From Saccoglossus kowalevskii (Eukaryota > Hemichordata > Enteropneusta > Harrimaniidae), in contig NW_003119435.1 in the NCBI RefSeq assembly GCF_000003605.2, positions 18,515 to 28,637 of the forward strand: a DNA stretch of 10,123 nt. The letters are read 5' to 3'. A program made the translations under genes and the position numbers. The notes under the pieces were generated by a model. The model saw only the letters and a program-made list of their open reading frames with translations. It had not been told where the DNA came from and ran no database searches. This document shows positions 1 to 7,987 of the stretch, in pieces. Positions within the stretch are counted from its first letter, which is position 1. Every line of letters begins with the position of its first letter.

Positions 1-37
1 AATCGCATTAATGAACCTCGTGCGCCAAATACAATTA
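1..37 (+). repeat. 37-bp exact direct repeat, copy 1
   Basis: The 37 bases starting AATCGCATTAATGAACC recur exactly at 1077-1113, 1,076 bp downstream in the same orientation. The copies diverge right after the shared ATTA. Copy 1 touches the window edge, so the true repeat may extend further left. Confidence 0.9.
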
Positions 38-274
38 ATTTAGATTTTCTTGGAACTAAATATTTTATTTCAGCCTTACAAATACATATTTATGGATAAT
101 TGTCCTCAGAACTCTGGCTTTTGGCATCATACTAATCAGATGCTAAAATAATAGTAGCATCATTGGACACTTTCTGCATAAGGTAAGCTAGGATTTGAAC
201 AAGTTATGAAGATGAAAGTACCATTGAAGTGGGCTAACAATGTACTGGAATGTCACAAACAGGAGGTATGGTCT

Positions 275-354
275 TTTCACCACCAGACTTTCTTGCCTAA
301 ATTTTTCTGCACTTTTTTTCTTGTATTCTTTTGCATTTCTGGAAATAAACCTTA
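275..354 (+). repeat. Dispersed repeat, copy A
   Basis: This begins TTTCACCACCAGA and includes AAATTTTTCTGCAC, a T-run, and TATTTCTGG-like sequence. It matches 7988-8068 in the same orientation at roughly 85 percent identity by eye, with a few one-base indels. It is likely an old mobile-element fragment. Copy A ends three-prime with AATAAACG-type sequence. Confidence 0.8.
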
Positions 355-510
355 ATAAACGGACAATAGCTAACCATATTGCACGAGAAAAATTTTTGCG
401 AATTATGTGATTCAGTGAAAATCATGATGATGTTGGTGATGTTCACAAAATTTTGACTTCATGAAATTATCAAATTGTAACAAAAACAGATAATGCAACA
501 GCATTCCTAC

Positions 511-702
511 CTTCTGAGAATCATATTCAGCTTTCCTACAGATATCTTCTTCGGCATAGACTCCATTTTGCCAGCCAGTTATTTGTTTGTCATCGTCAGA
601 TACCCTGATATACTTATCACTAGCAGAAGAGTACCTCAAATGAAACTCTCCCTTGTCGCGCTCCTTCTTGGTTAAAGTAAATGACTTGCCTTTTGGCTTT
701 TC
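511..702 (-). CDS. Exon 4 of visible set: N-terminal third of PAW domain 2
   Basis: This exon has 64 codons, phase 0 at both ends. The acceptor is TTTTTACCTCTTCTGTAG|GAA and the donor is AAG|GTAGGAA. The peptide starts EKPKGKSFTLTKKERDKG, then has FHLRYSSASDKYIRVSDDD and ITGWQNGVYAEEDICRKAEYD. It matches the same PAW segment as the exon at 6467-6646, and keeps the GW-x-NGV turn and R-K-x-E-x-D seen in vertebrate PNGase better than module 1 does. It should be followed by an ISWKF-type exon, which I could not find in the remaining 510 bases and which presumably lies off the left edge. It is 3,195 bp from exon 3. I saw no intervening PAW-like exon, but a very short one could be missed. Confidence 0.86.
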
Positions 703-839
703 CTACAGAAGAGGTAAAAAAAACATTCCGATACTAAACAAGTGCTTTATTACAAACATAAGTGAACTCCAAGATATTGATAGGAGTTGATAATTTTCAA
801 AAAAAGAAAGTGTTTGAAAAAAACACTGAAACGCTACGA

Positions 840-880
840 CCGGATTCTGCAATAAATTCGCGCATCCGAAAAATCGCCCT
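840..880 (+). repeat. Short repeat-family member (CCGGATTCTGC ... CCGAAAAATCGCCCT)
   Basis: Two blocks here recur near 1.8 kb. Bases 840-859 match the reverse complement of 1870-1889 at 18 of 20 positions. Bases 866-880 match 1791-1805 directly at 14 of 15 positions. This suggests two members of one small non-autonomous element family, one of them rearranged as a fold-back. Confidence 0.65.
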
Positions 881-1076
881 TTCATGGCTGGTGGGTCCTT
901 ATTTGGGGTTCAAATTTTCAAAAAATTATCATCAAATATTTTTAGGGGGCTTATATTTTCATTGAAAAATCCACCTGAGCCGAAAGAAACTATTACAGAA
1001 ACTACCGGTAATCTAAAATTTTATACAGTTTTTTCTTGCTGGATTAAAAAGTAGTCAGCACATCTTTCTCCAAAAA

Positions 1077-1113
1077 AATCGCATTAATGAACCTCGTGCG
1101 CCAAATACAATTA
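1077..1113 (+). repeat. 37-bp exact direct repeat, copy 2
   Basis: This is identical to bases 1-37 over all 37 positions. It is preceded by a run of As and by sequence with no visible counterpart, since copy 1 starts at the window edge. The pair may be fragments of one mobile element family or a recent local duplication. Confidence 0.9.
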
Positions 1114-1787
1114 TTTTGTTTCATTTTATTAGTAAAAGACGTTTCAAATAAAAACGAACTGCAACTGCATGGCTTAGTAATAGTAGCAAGTGGTCGCGGT
1201 ATTGCAATCCGGTCATGCTGCGTTTTACAATTGTTGATTATTACCTAGTAATGATTATAATAACGTGCAAAAAATAAATTCATTGAATTGTTATGAAATG
1301 CAAATAAATTTCAACTTGTTTCATCATGAGCGAATGATTCCAATCACATTTTCAGCGCTCGATGCTGTAGAAATGAATATCCGCCATGTTTGACCTGACA
1401 GGTCAAATCGATAATTAACCAATGAAAACGATGGATGATGCCAACGTGTTCAAAATACCATAGCTCATTTAAATGTGTTACCGGTAATGTTATTGAACGC
1501 AGCACGGAAGAGATTTGCCGATGATGTTGTTGTACGATCTTTTGGCTTGGATTTTGATGGAAAAGCGGCAGGATTTGCTTTTAAATAAAAAAATTAGTTG
1601 TTTTCAAAAGATAAACTGAGCATTTGAAGAATAATTTAACATTGTTTACAGCGATAACAGCTCATTGTCGAAACGAAGCTAACCTATTCACGCTAGTCGC
1701 AATAAACATCAATACTCTTGAATAGGCATCATTGACTGCGGCAAAACTTTTAGGCATTAGAAAAGATTAAAATAACACCTTAAAAAA

Positions 1788-1882
1788 CTGCCGAAAAATC
1801 ACCCTGGGCGGTTTCTTGATCTCAATTTATTTTTTTAAATACCCAAACTGCTGTTTAACGGCCCTGGGTGAATTTACGGCAG
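1788..1882. repeat. 95-bp imperfect fold-back element
   Basis: The left arm (CTGCCGAAAAATCACCCTGGGC, from 1788) pairs with the reverse complement of the right arm ending at 1882, at about 21 of 25 positions. The AT-rich middle forms the loop. It looks like a very short MITE-like fold-back. I saw no clear target-site duplication. Confidence 0.6.
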
Positions 1883-2043
1883 AATCCGGTATGTGCAGTC
1901 ATCGTTCGAAAACCAGTTGATATATATTTAATTGTATTTTGCAAAATTATTCGCAATATTTTGTTATACACAACCCTGCTAAAAATTAGTGATAAACACT
2001 GCCCTTTATGGCAGGATTCAACAAATGATATTACTGTATTTAT

Positions 2044-2128
2044 CTGGGTAAGGGCCCATGCCCAGGTAAACGCCCACCCCCCTAATTTTGATAAACAAAA
2101 TTTAGGTCATGTCCCGGCATACACCCAG
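2044..2128. repeat. Weak imperfect fold-back with CTGGGT/ACCCAG ends
   Basis: The outer arms CTGGGT (2044-2049) and ACCCAG (2123-2128) face each other. The inner arms CCTAATTTTG (2081-2090) and CAAAATTTAGG (2096-2106) pair with one bulge. The ends share the CCCTGGGT word with the 1788-1882 fold-back. It may be a related decayed element. Confidence 0.35.
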
Positions 2129-3205
2129 GGATTGTCTTTTTCTACACTTGTAATAAAAAAACTAAAAAAAAAAAACTATTTAAAAGTTGACTTTCTTGCA
2201 GTCTGTTGTGATTCTGATGAAAATTCTTGAAAAATAAATATCAATTGCATGAAACGAGGGGTGAAAGCGAAATAGCTGTGACAGCAAAATAGGTAATTTT
2301 GCATTCTGCCTTCAGGGCAGTGCATTCACTGCTGTTTAGACAATTTACATTTATTTTTCAAGATTCAAGCAAGTCTACAAAAATGTATACTAAAGCAGAA
2401 ACGGTAGTTCTTTTTTTGAATAATGTTGTGACCCTGAAAAGGACCGTTTGGTTTCAGTTTTCTTAGAAACGATTCAAGCAAATCTTGTAGTATATGGAGA
2501 GCCTCAAAGCAAGTGTTGCACTCATTCGGTTATAGCGCCAGCGACAATGAAACCAATGTTGCAATATTGTAGCAACCTGTACCAGAAAGAATGGTTGAAA
2601 GCACGTTGTTTTGGCTTTATAAAATATTTGGTAGCAGCTTGCGAATCCATAAAATGGGGCCAGCATTTTTGCAATGGTTGCACCAAAGACTGCCAACCTT
2701 TTTACCATCTTACATCACAGCTATTTTGCATTTCTGTCATGAAAATTATTCTCCGACAGAAAAAAAAAATTCTTCCTATTTCAAGCCCACCATGATATCC
2801 ATAGTGAGACTTTCCAACCACCAGAACTTGCTAAATGATAACTTTCACCATGGTTGATGAGCGTCTAGTCTGATAAGAAAGCAATGTTGACTTGACCTCT
2901 ATGTCATTCTTAGCCAATCAGTAAAGCATATGCTTAAACTTCAAAGATGATTGAGACTAAACAAAAACATTGTCTGCCATTGTAGCAGAAGCGTTTGTGC
3001 ACAACCCAATTTTTCTTGTCTCTTTGTAAAAAATGACAATTTAAAGCAGCCGATGAGCTCAACACATTATAGACTGGGCAAGTCGGACATGAGAAGCTGT
3101 ATCCACTAATGTAGTCAGAAAGTCGTTCCTTGTGACAGCCATTGCAAATGATTTAGATGGTTCTCAAGATGACTTGATTTCAGAGAAAATTGTGTGTTGT
3201 TGTAG

Positions 3206-3294
3206 GGATTTTGTTTGATGACAATGATGACAGTGATGCAGACTTGGAGTTTGAGGGTTTTGACTTTGATGAAGATGGTAATGAACGTACATGA
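3206..3294 (+). pseudogene. Possible remnant of an acidic terminal exon
   Basis: A T/G-rich tract ending TTGTTGTAG at 3205 could be a splice acceptor. After it comes a frame rich in Asp and Glu (FDDNDDSDADLEFEGF, then DFDEDGNERT) ending in TGA at 3292-3294. AATAAA follows at 3505-3510. Asp/Ser/Glu-rich tails with an E-F-E-G-F motif are seen in some transposon-encoded proteins of aquatic animals, but this is recollection of style, not a match. It is antisense within the intron between exons 3 and 4. It may be a transposon relic or chance. Confidence 0.25.
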
Positions 3295-3897
3295 GAAGCT
3301 ATTTCAAACAACTATGTACTTTCATAATTTTTACTGTGTAAATTATTATTGATCTTGTATGACTGTTTATCCGGTAATCCCTGACATTTTAGTTCATTTT
3401 GAGTTCAAACGTATTGGGTGTGTTAGTGGGTGGGGAAATCCTAATTCAAATGATTCTTCACTGTCACTTTTTATTATTTCTGGTTTATTTGTCACCTTAT
3501 AAGCAATAAATTACTTTTGTTTTACTCTTAATGTTGCATACCGTTCAATTATTTTTGTTGCATGTTTTCATTTGCTATTCTATTCCCTGCCCTGTTCGAT
3601 CTGCATGTTGTCAATTTTTGCAAAATGTCTTTTGCAGTCCAGTCATAGGCTCACCCTTACTTTTAGGCAATTTCCCAATTTCTAGACCCTAGACACTTAC
3701 CCAGATAACTATGGTAGATGTTGAATGCCATTAGAATTTTGGAGAAGTAAATATGAACAGTGCTTTTTGGTCGGTTGGAAACTGGCAGAATTGTATTATG
3801 ATGGTTGTCGACTATCTTTTAGAGGGGAAATGTAAAATTGTTCAATATATGTAAAATATAACACTGATGATGGTGTCAAATCAATCAATGTACTTAC

Positions 3898-4088
3898 CCA
3901 TTTCTCAATACCTTCCCTGGGTCGAACTCTTACCCAGATTTCTAATGGAAATTCTTTAAAAGCATCTAGAGATTCATTAAAAAGTCTTGTTTGAAAGCAT
4001 GCCTCATCTCCTATACCCCCTCTAAGAAATGCAGACAGCACTAATGACGATGCACCTGTTAATTTGTGTAGACTGATGGGATTCTCAC
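3898..4088 (-). CDS. Exon 3 of visible set: C-terminal third of PAW domain 1 plus linker
   Basis: This exon is 191 nt. Two bases complete the glycine codon split with exon 2, and 63 full codons follow. The acceptor is TTTTTTATTACAG|GTG and the donor is TGG|GTAAGTA, both close to consensus. The peptide has ISLHKLTGASSLVLSAFLRG, then ACFQTRLFNESLDAF and PLEIWVRVRP. It follows the end of the PNGase PAW domain, where a D-F-S-G-A turn, an L-x-A-x-L-x-R-G strand, a T-Q-L-F-R-Q-S-L helix-like stretch and a final L-E-I strand occur. NGLY1 normally stops just after this strand. Here it instead runs on through REGIEKW and splices in phase 0, so the protein continues. That is the key evidence for a second module. 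Confidence 0.87.
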
Positions 4089-4387
4089 CTGTAATAAAAA
4101 ACAAATTCATAGAAACAATTACAATCTGCTACCTGAGACATACAACAGGTTGACAGTATTTATTTAAAGCCAGATCATCCTACTGACCTGCCAACAGAGC
4201 TTGGCACAGCAAAAGCTACAGATGTTTTGGGACAATCAAATATAGTTCAGCAATTATTATTTTCCTCAGAAAATCAAATTTCATAATAAAATTGCAACAG
4301 AAAACACAAACTTGTATTTTCAGTTGAGTCAAAGGATATATACTATGAAGAATTTGATATGTTGATTAAATCTGTCAAAGAAGCTGC

Positions 4388-4428
4388 TCTCTGATTGGTC
4401 CGACTGCCAGCTGCCAGCCAATCAGAGA
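4388..4428. promoter_or_regulatory. Inverted pair of CCAAT boxes
   Basis: TCTCTGATTGG (4388-4398) and CCAATCAGAGA (4418-4428) are perfect 11-bp inverted arms around a 19-base centre that repeats CTGCCAG. Each arm carries a CCAAT box with the flanking CAGAGA or CAATCAG context favoured by NF-Y. It lies about 100 bp upstream of an ATG reading frame on the plus strand. It could be a small promoter, or only a fold-back. Confidence 0.4.
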
Positions 4429-4530
4429 CAATCTTGTAAGTAGCTTTGCAGGTTGGTCAGCCAGAAATTTAACTTGTTTTCAACCTGGACGTGACAAAAT
4501 TTGTTTTCTTTAATACACTGACCGCTCGCT

Positions 4531-4725
4531 ATGTCACGCCTCAGAAAGTCTGTTTCGACTAAGTCACAGGTAGTTGGATGGCTCCCAAAAAAAGGACTGG
4601 AGGAGACAACTGAACATCTACTGGCCGTCAATTACAGAGATACAAAGGGTAACGGCGGCCTGAATCAAGGTGTCAACAGGGGTATACGTACTATACGTAT
4701 GTACTTCACAGCCGTTCCCCTTTGA
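4531..4725 (+). CDS. Candidate small nested ORF, 64 residues, unrecognised
   Basis: This opens with a true ATG with G at -3 and runs 64 codons to TGA. The N-terminus is basic (MSRLRKSVSTKSQ, then WLPKKG). No family was recognised, and no membrane segment or signal peptide is evident. Upstream lie the paired CCAAT boxes at 4388-4428 and a GACGTGAC word near 4488. Downstream AATAAA (4789-4794) runs straight into an A-rich run. Together these resemble a compact intronless gene or retrocopy within the PAW-gene intron, on the opposite strand. Open frames this short also occur by chance. Confidence 0.25.
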   Translation: MSRLRKSVSTKSQVVGWLPKKGLEETTEHLLAVNYRDTKGNGGLNQGVNRGIRTIRMYFTAVPL

Positions 4726-4788
4726 TAAAGCTCTATAAAACTTGCAGTAATGAGGTGAATCCATGCAGTCATGGACGCTGTGATGTTC

Positions 4789-4794
4789 AATAAA
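4789..4794 (+). promoter_or_regulatory. AATAAA polyadenylation-type signal
   Basis: AATAAA followed immediately by seven further As lies 64 bases past the stop of the small plus-strand frame at 4531-4725. It may mark its transcript end or the tail of a retro-inserted sequence. The hexamer alone is common in AT-rich DNA. Confidence 0.25.
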
Positions 4795-5029
4795 AAAAAA
4801 TACTATAAATAAAGCCATGTGCTTTTTATCCAGTTTCAGTGGATACACCACCACCCCTTTCACGAGACCCCACAGTAAGTCGCGACCCCCTCAATAACTC
4901 ACAGTTTTTGCTTGGATCTCAACACCCGCAACTTAGTGTGGGGGCCACTGTATTATTAAGAACACACAAGCTGACTTTGTACGAGAAGTGAGGGTAATCT
5001 CACCAAGTCGCATGTAAAACACAACTTAC

Positions 5030-5222
5030 CTCCATTGGGTATGATAAATCTATTTGTATTGGCTCCATCGTGGATCCTCCAAGTCACTGACGCATTACTA
5101 CGAAAAGTACAACTAGTTGCTCTCAATGCACCAAAATCCATCTTGTATTTACCAAAATCAAACTTCCAAGATATAGATGCACTTTCTTCTGCTGATGTAT
5201 TGGCCACTCTTGAAAGAAATGC
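5030..5222 (-). CDS. Exon 2 of visible set: middle of PAW domain 1
   Basis: This exon is 193 nt, 64 codons plus one base. The acceptor is TTTTTCCAG|GCA and the donor is GGAG|GTAAG. It begins in phase 0 and ends in phase 1. The peptide includes ASISWKFDFG (domain residues 76-85), MDFGALRATSCTF and SVTWRIHDG. This is the pattern of the central PAW strands: in PNGase the corresponding segment reads ISWKFE, then a DSISIR-like strand, then V-E-W-x-L. The match continues directly from the end of exon 1 with no missing segment, which supports the join. It lies 1,244 bp from exon 1 and 941 bp from exon 3. No internal stop or frameshift is present. Confidence 0.87.
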
Positions 5223-6466
5223 CTGGAAAAACATGTAAATAAAATATAATACACTTCTGGCAATAAACAATGTTTAGCTGGTTTTGAGCTAGCTTACCTT
5301 GCTTTTAACCACTAAAATCTGCATATTAGTAACACATGTAAATTCTACAAAGAATAACTTGCAATTATTGATGACATTGTTAGATAACTGTATTATAATT
5401 AGATCTAGGTTATGCTTTGACTGTACATATGTAGTACAATGTACATTGATGTACCTGGGAACTTTTAAGCAAGTCAGTCTTCCTTGTCCTTTAATGCTTG
5501 AAATTTCAAGAAAACTATGGACAACATTGATATGCTGATTATGAACGTTGTAACAAGATTTGAGACTGACTGATTAGTTACAATTCATATGCAAATGAGG
5601 AGACATGCAAGAAGCTTCATACAAGTTACTGAAAAAATTAACAAATTAAAGAATGTCATGTAGATATGTTAAAAGGTCTTTGCCTAATATGCCTATTTTA
5701 TAAGCACTACCGGTAGTTTTGTTTTTCATTTAAATTGCATGTATTTACTTTAAACTTAATCAACTTTAACCATTGGTTTTTTTTCTGGTAATTTGTCATA
5801 TTGAAAATTTACTCAAGTATATATGGTTAAAAAAAATTCATATGTAGCTATAAAATGGGTATGGTGCAAGAACCATGGTTTTTTTCCAAAAGAATATTTT
5901 GATGGGAAAAAAAATCCCAAACGTTTAAATCATGGGTATCTCCACTAACATGTGCAGCATTACATAAATATTGGTATTATGCAAAATTGGGGATAGAAAC
6001 GTAATGAAACAAAACAAAATACATGAATGAATAAGAACTGGTGAATAAATGAATTGGCTTAATATTCATATACTGCTGAACATTCACAGGGCAAAGAATG
6101 CTGATTGACCCAGAAGCAACTTACTACACTATATAACAAATTTCAATTATCTGGATCCTTGGGAACTTACCGGTAACTCACAAGTAAACTTCATTTGCTC
6201 TAAGCGATCACAAAGCAAAAATTGCATTTATTGTATGATGAATCATTATCTGTGCATGCCACTATATACTGTACAATGTAAATTATCGTACAAGTGCTTA
6301 TGTTTAATGTTCCAGTATACAATTAATGTCCACGTATGCTTTGTTTGAAATGCACTTAAAATAGAGCAGATATAGTATTCATTGATACAGGTAGAAGTAA
6401 AAGCACTCAAAGAACAACAAATTTATTAATTTGACATTCTGTGTCAAATTAATAATTTCAGCTCAC
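5223..6466 (-). other. Intron between exons 1 and 2
   Basis: This is a 1,244-bp phase-0 intron. It is AT-rich, with two TACCGGTA octamers (5708, 6168), several GTAC-rich words near 5423-5453, and a strong hairpin at 6423-6455 close to its donor end. No coding exon was recognised inside it. Confidence 0.8.
6423..6455. repeat. Perfect 14-bp-arm hairpin near a splice donor
   Basis: TTATTAATTTGACA (6423-6436) and TGTCAAATTAATAA (6442-6455) are exact inverted arms around the loop TTCTG. On the minus strand the hairpin starts 11 nt after the end of the exon at 6467, so it sits in the intron close behind the GTGAGC donor. Confidence 0.9.
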
Positions 6467-6646
6467 CTCTTTCACATTTTTATTTCGCTGTACATTCTCC
6501 GCCATGTATACCCCGCTATCCCATGCATGGATGAGTGCCTTATCATCTGACACTCTTACGTACATATCAGCCAGACATGAATACTTCAGATGGAACACTT
6601 TCTTCTTTTTTTCCTTGGCTGACAAGACAAAAACCTTTCCACTTTT
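6467..6646 (-). CDS. Exon 1 of visible set: N-terminal third of PAW domain 1
   Basis: This exon has 60 codons, phase 0 at both ends. The acceptor is a T-rich tract ending TTTAG and the donor is GAG|GTGAGC. The peptide opens with a lysine-rich stretch (KSGKVFVLSAKEKKKK), then carries the PAW signature FHLKYS...MYVRVSDD (residues 18-35), followed by AWDSGVYMAEN. In PNGase the matching segment has a Y-x-RVS core and a GW-x-NGV turn; here the turn is altered to AWDSGV. It aligns without gaps to the exon at 511-702 with 26 of 53 identical residues by my hand count. Its right neighbour exon, which should end in phase 0, was not found in the remaining 3.5 kb. A 14-bp-arm hairpin lies 11 nt into the following intron. 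Confidence 0.85.
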
Positions 6647-7987
6647 CTAAAGGAAAAAAAAACACAATTCAGTATTGAGAAAGTCTTTTAAAAAATATGA
6701 AATAATTATGAATAGTGTTCCAGTGGTTCAGCAACAAACTACTGGGTAGGCAGGTAGGAAGAAGTATTCTACCCAGAAATTTAACATATCATTGTGGCTA
6801 ATTTACAAAGCAAAACCATTTGTTCAATCGCCACTATTGTTATACCTGGGCAACTGGTATACCAATTGTGGTCCATTGTTTACCCACAACCTGTGGAGAA
6901 CTCCCAAGATTTTATTTTTACTTTACAGAACAACATTGCCTCACTCTGACGTTTATGGGATACTGATATCCTACAGTCATATTTTTACCAGTGAAGTGAG
7001 GATTATCAGGATAGTCCTAACTACTTCATTCAAAACATTCATATTAGTGTGCACAGGGGCAGTGACCTATTTTAAATTTGGTTTTACAATTTGTTATTAT
7101 AAGCGTCTTCTATTTTATTATGGAAATGTTGACACTAAGCTCACATCGCTGTGGTTGCTGCAGAGTTGGCAAAGAAATGTTCATTATCAAAGGCAAGCAA
7201 CAAGAAACAGGACAAGAAGTTCAACAATTTTTCAAATTAAAAAAAATGTTCAATAGAACCTCAGACATTTCTTATGTCATGCATTATAAAGTGGGAGAGT
7301 CGTCACCTACGCATGCATCAGGTGGCCATAGCATGTCATTATACACAAACAAGCGTTTTCTCATATGCCTATGCGTTCTTTGCGTGAGTTATATCGTCGC
7401 TTGGGACTCAATTCCCGCGCGTACACGTGACCACCCTCCTGCTTTAACATAAATATAAAAAAAATACGACTTTTTGCAACACATACAATGTATGTTCCAA
7501 CCAAGACTCAGCACAACCAAAAAGTGGCGTCATTTTCCTGGGGAGATTTTTAAACATTTTCATTCAATGTAAAGAAAGTGTCAAAAATGCACCATGGTTC
7601 GACTAAAGTCAAATTCGTTAGTGAACGATACTCTGCTAGTGGAATTAGCCTACTGCAGTAGATGGCACATGTATGCAATAAGAATCTGTCACCTGCTTTA
7701 CAAATGTATTAGTCGTCATACATGTAGTAAAACACAATAACACAATCTTGACATAGAGAAAGCTTTTCCAGCAATTGGAAACAACCAGAACTCCATATCT
7801 GTTTAGCAGAATATCAGTTAAAATCAGATTGGTACATTTGTATGCAGTTATGCCAGTCAGGCACTAACCACCAATTTACAGTTTGAATAAAAGGTTCTTT
7901 TGATTGGGAAAAGCATACTGGGTTCATTTCTTAAATCGGTGTACCAAACTCATGCAGACAGGTATGATTATTTGCTGGATTTAGCAA

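Larger units (their letters stand above)
1..510 (-). other. Intron downstream of exon 4 (partial)
   Basis: On the minus strand this is the 5' part of the intron after exon 4, beginning GTAGGAATG. No further exon was recognised. It holds one end of an exact 37-bp direct repeat (1-37) and one copy of an approximately 80-bp dispersed repeat (275-354). Confidence 0.7.
703..3897 (-). other. Intron between exons 3 and 4 with repeat debris
   Basis: This 3,195-bp stretch lies between a consensus donor at its right end (GTAAGTA) and the acceptor CTGTAG at its left end. I found no PAW-like exon in it. It contains the second 37-bp repeat copy, the 840-880 and 1788-1889 fold-back family, a weak fold-back at 2044-2128, and plus-strand open stretches at 1868-2230 and 2448-2857 that match nothing I recognise. 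A plus-strand acidic terminal frame lies at 3206-3294. The material looks like decayed mobile DNA. Confidence 0.7.
4089..5029 (-). other. Intron between exons 2 and 3
   Basis: This is a 941-bp phase-1 intron bounded by GGAG|GTAAG and TTACAG|GTG on the minus strand. On the plus strand it contains an inverted pair of CCAAT boxes (4388-4428), an ATG reading frame (4531-4725) and an AATAAA followed by an A-run (4789-4800). Confidence 0.8.
511..6646 (-). other. Partial gene with tandem PAW domains (NGLY1/PNGase C-terminal type), four exons visible
   Basis: Four minus-strand exons (6646-6467, 5222-5030, 4088-3898, 702-511) have AG/GT borders and join in one open frame of 252 codons. Intron phases are 0, 1 and 0. 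Exons 1 to 3 read continuously across a full PAW domain in the order known from animal peptide:N-glycanase. Exon 4 starts the same domain again. In PNGase, which removes N-glycans from misfolded glycoproteins in the cytosol, the PAW module binds mannose of high-mannose glycans. Glycan binding here is inferred from family. Neither the start codon nor the stop codon is in the window, and the catalytic transglutaminase-like core was not seen. The gene could be a PNGase with a duplicated tail, or a multi-PAW protein without an enzyme domain, a type known from nematodes. PAW assignment is strong; the full architecture is unknown. Confidence 0.85.

Noticed and set aside
412-510. Extension of the exon at 511-702 into the following sequence
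   Set aside because: The frame stays open, but a consensus donor (AAG|GTAGGAA) ends the PAW homology at 511 and the extension is low-complexity His-rich sequence typical of intron read-through.
1868-2238. Plus-strand open frame of 120 codons ending in an exon-like CCDSDENS with acceptor TTTCTTGCAG and AATAAA at 2233
   Set aside because: It starts inside a fold-back repeat, has a non-ATG start and no recognisable similarity. The acceptor-stop-polyA arrangement is suggestive but every part is common in AT-rich DNA.
2448-2857. Plus-strand frames with several Cys and His residues as a zinc-finger or transposase fragment
   Set aside because: The Cys/His spacing fits no zinc-binding pattern I know, and overlapping frames on both strands are equally open.
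4956-5029. Extension of the exon at 5030-5222 past its donor
   Set aside because: PAW similarity resumes exactly at the exon at 4088 after joining the split glycine codon, so the extra residues are intron.
6161-6200. Possible minus-strand donor CCG|GTAAGTT as an extra exon between PAW exons 1 and 2
   Set aside because: Exons 1 and 2 already join without a gap in the PAW domain, and the donor overlaps the repeated TACCGGTA word.
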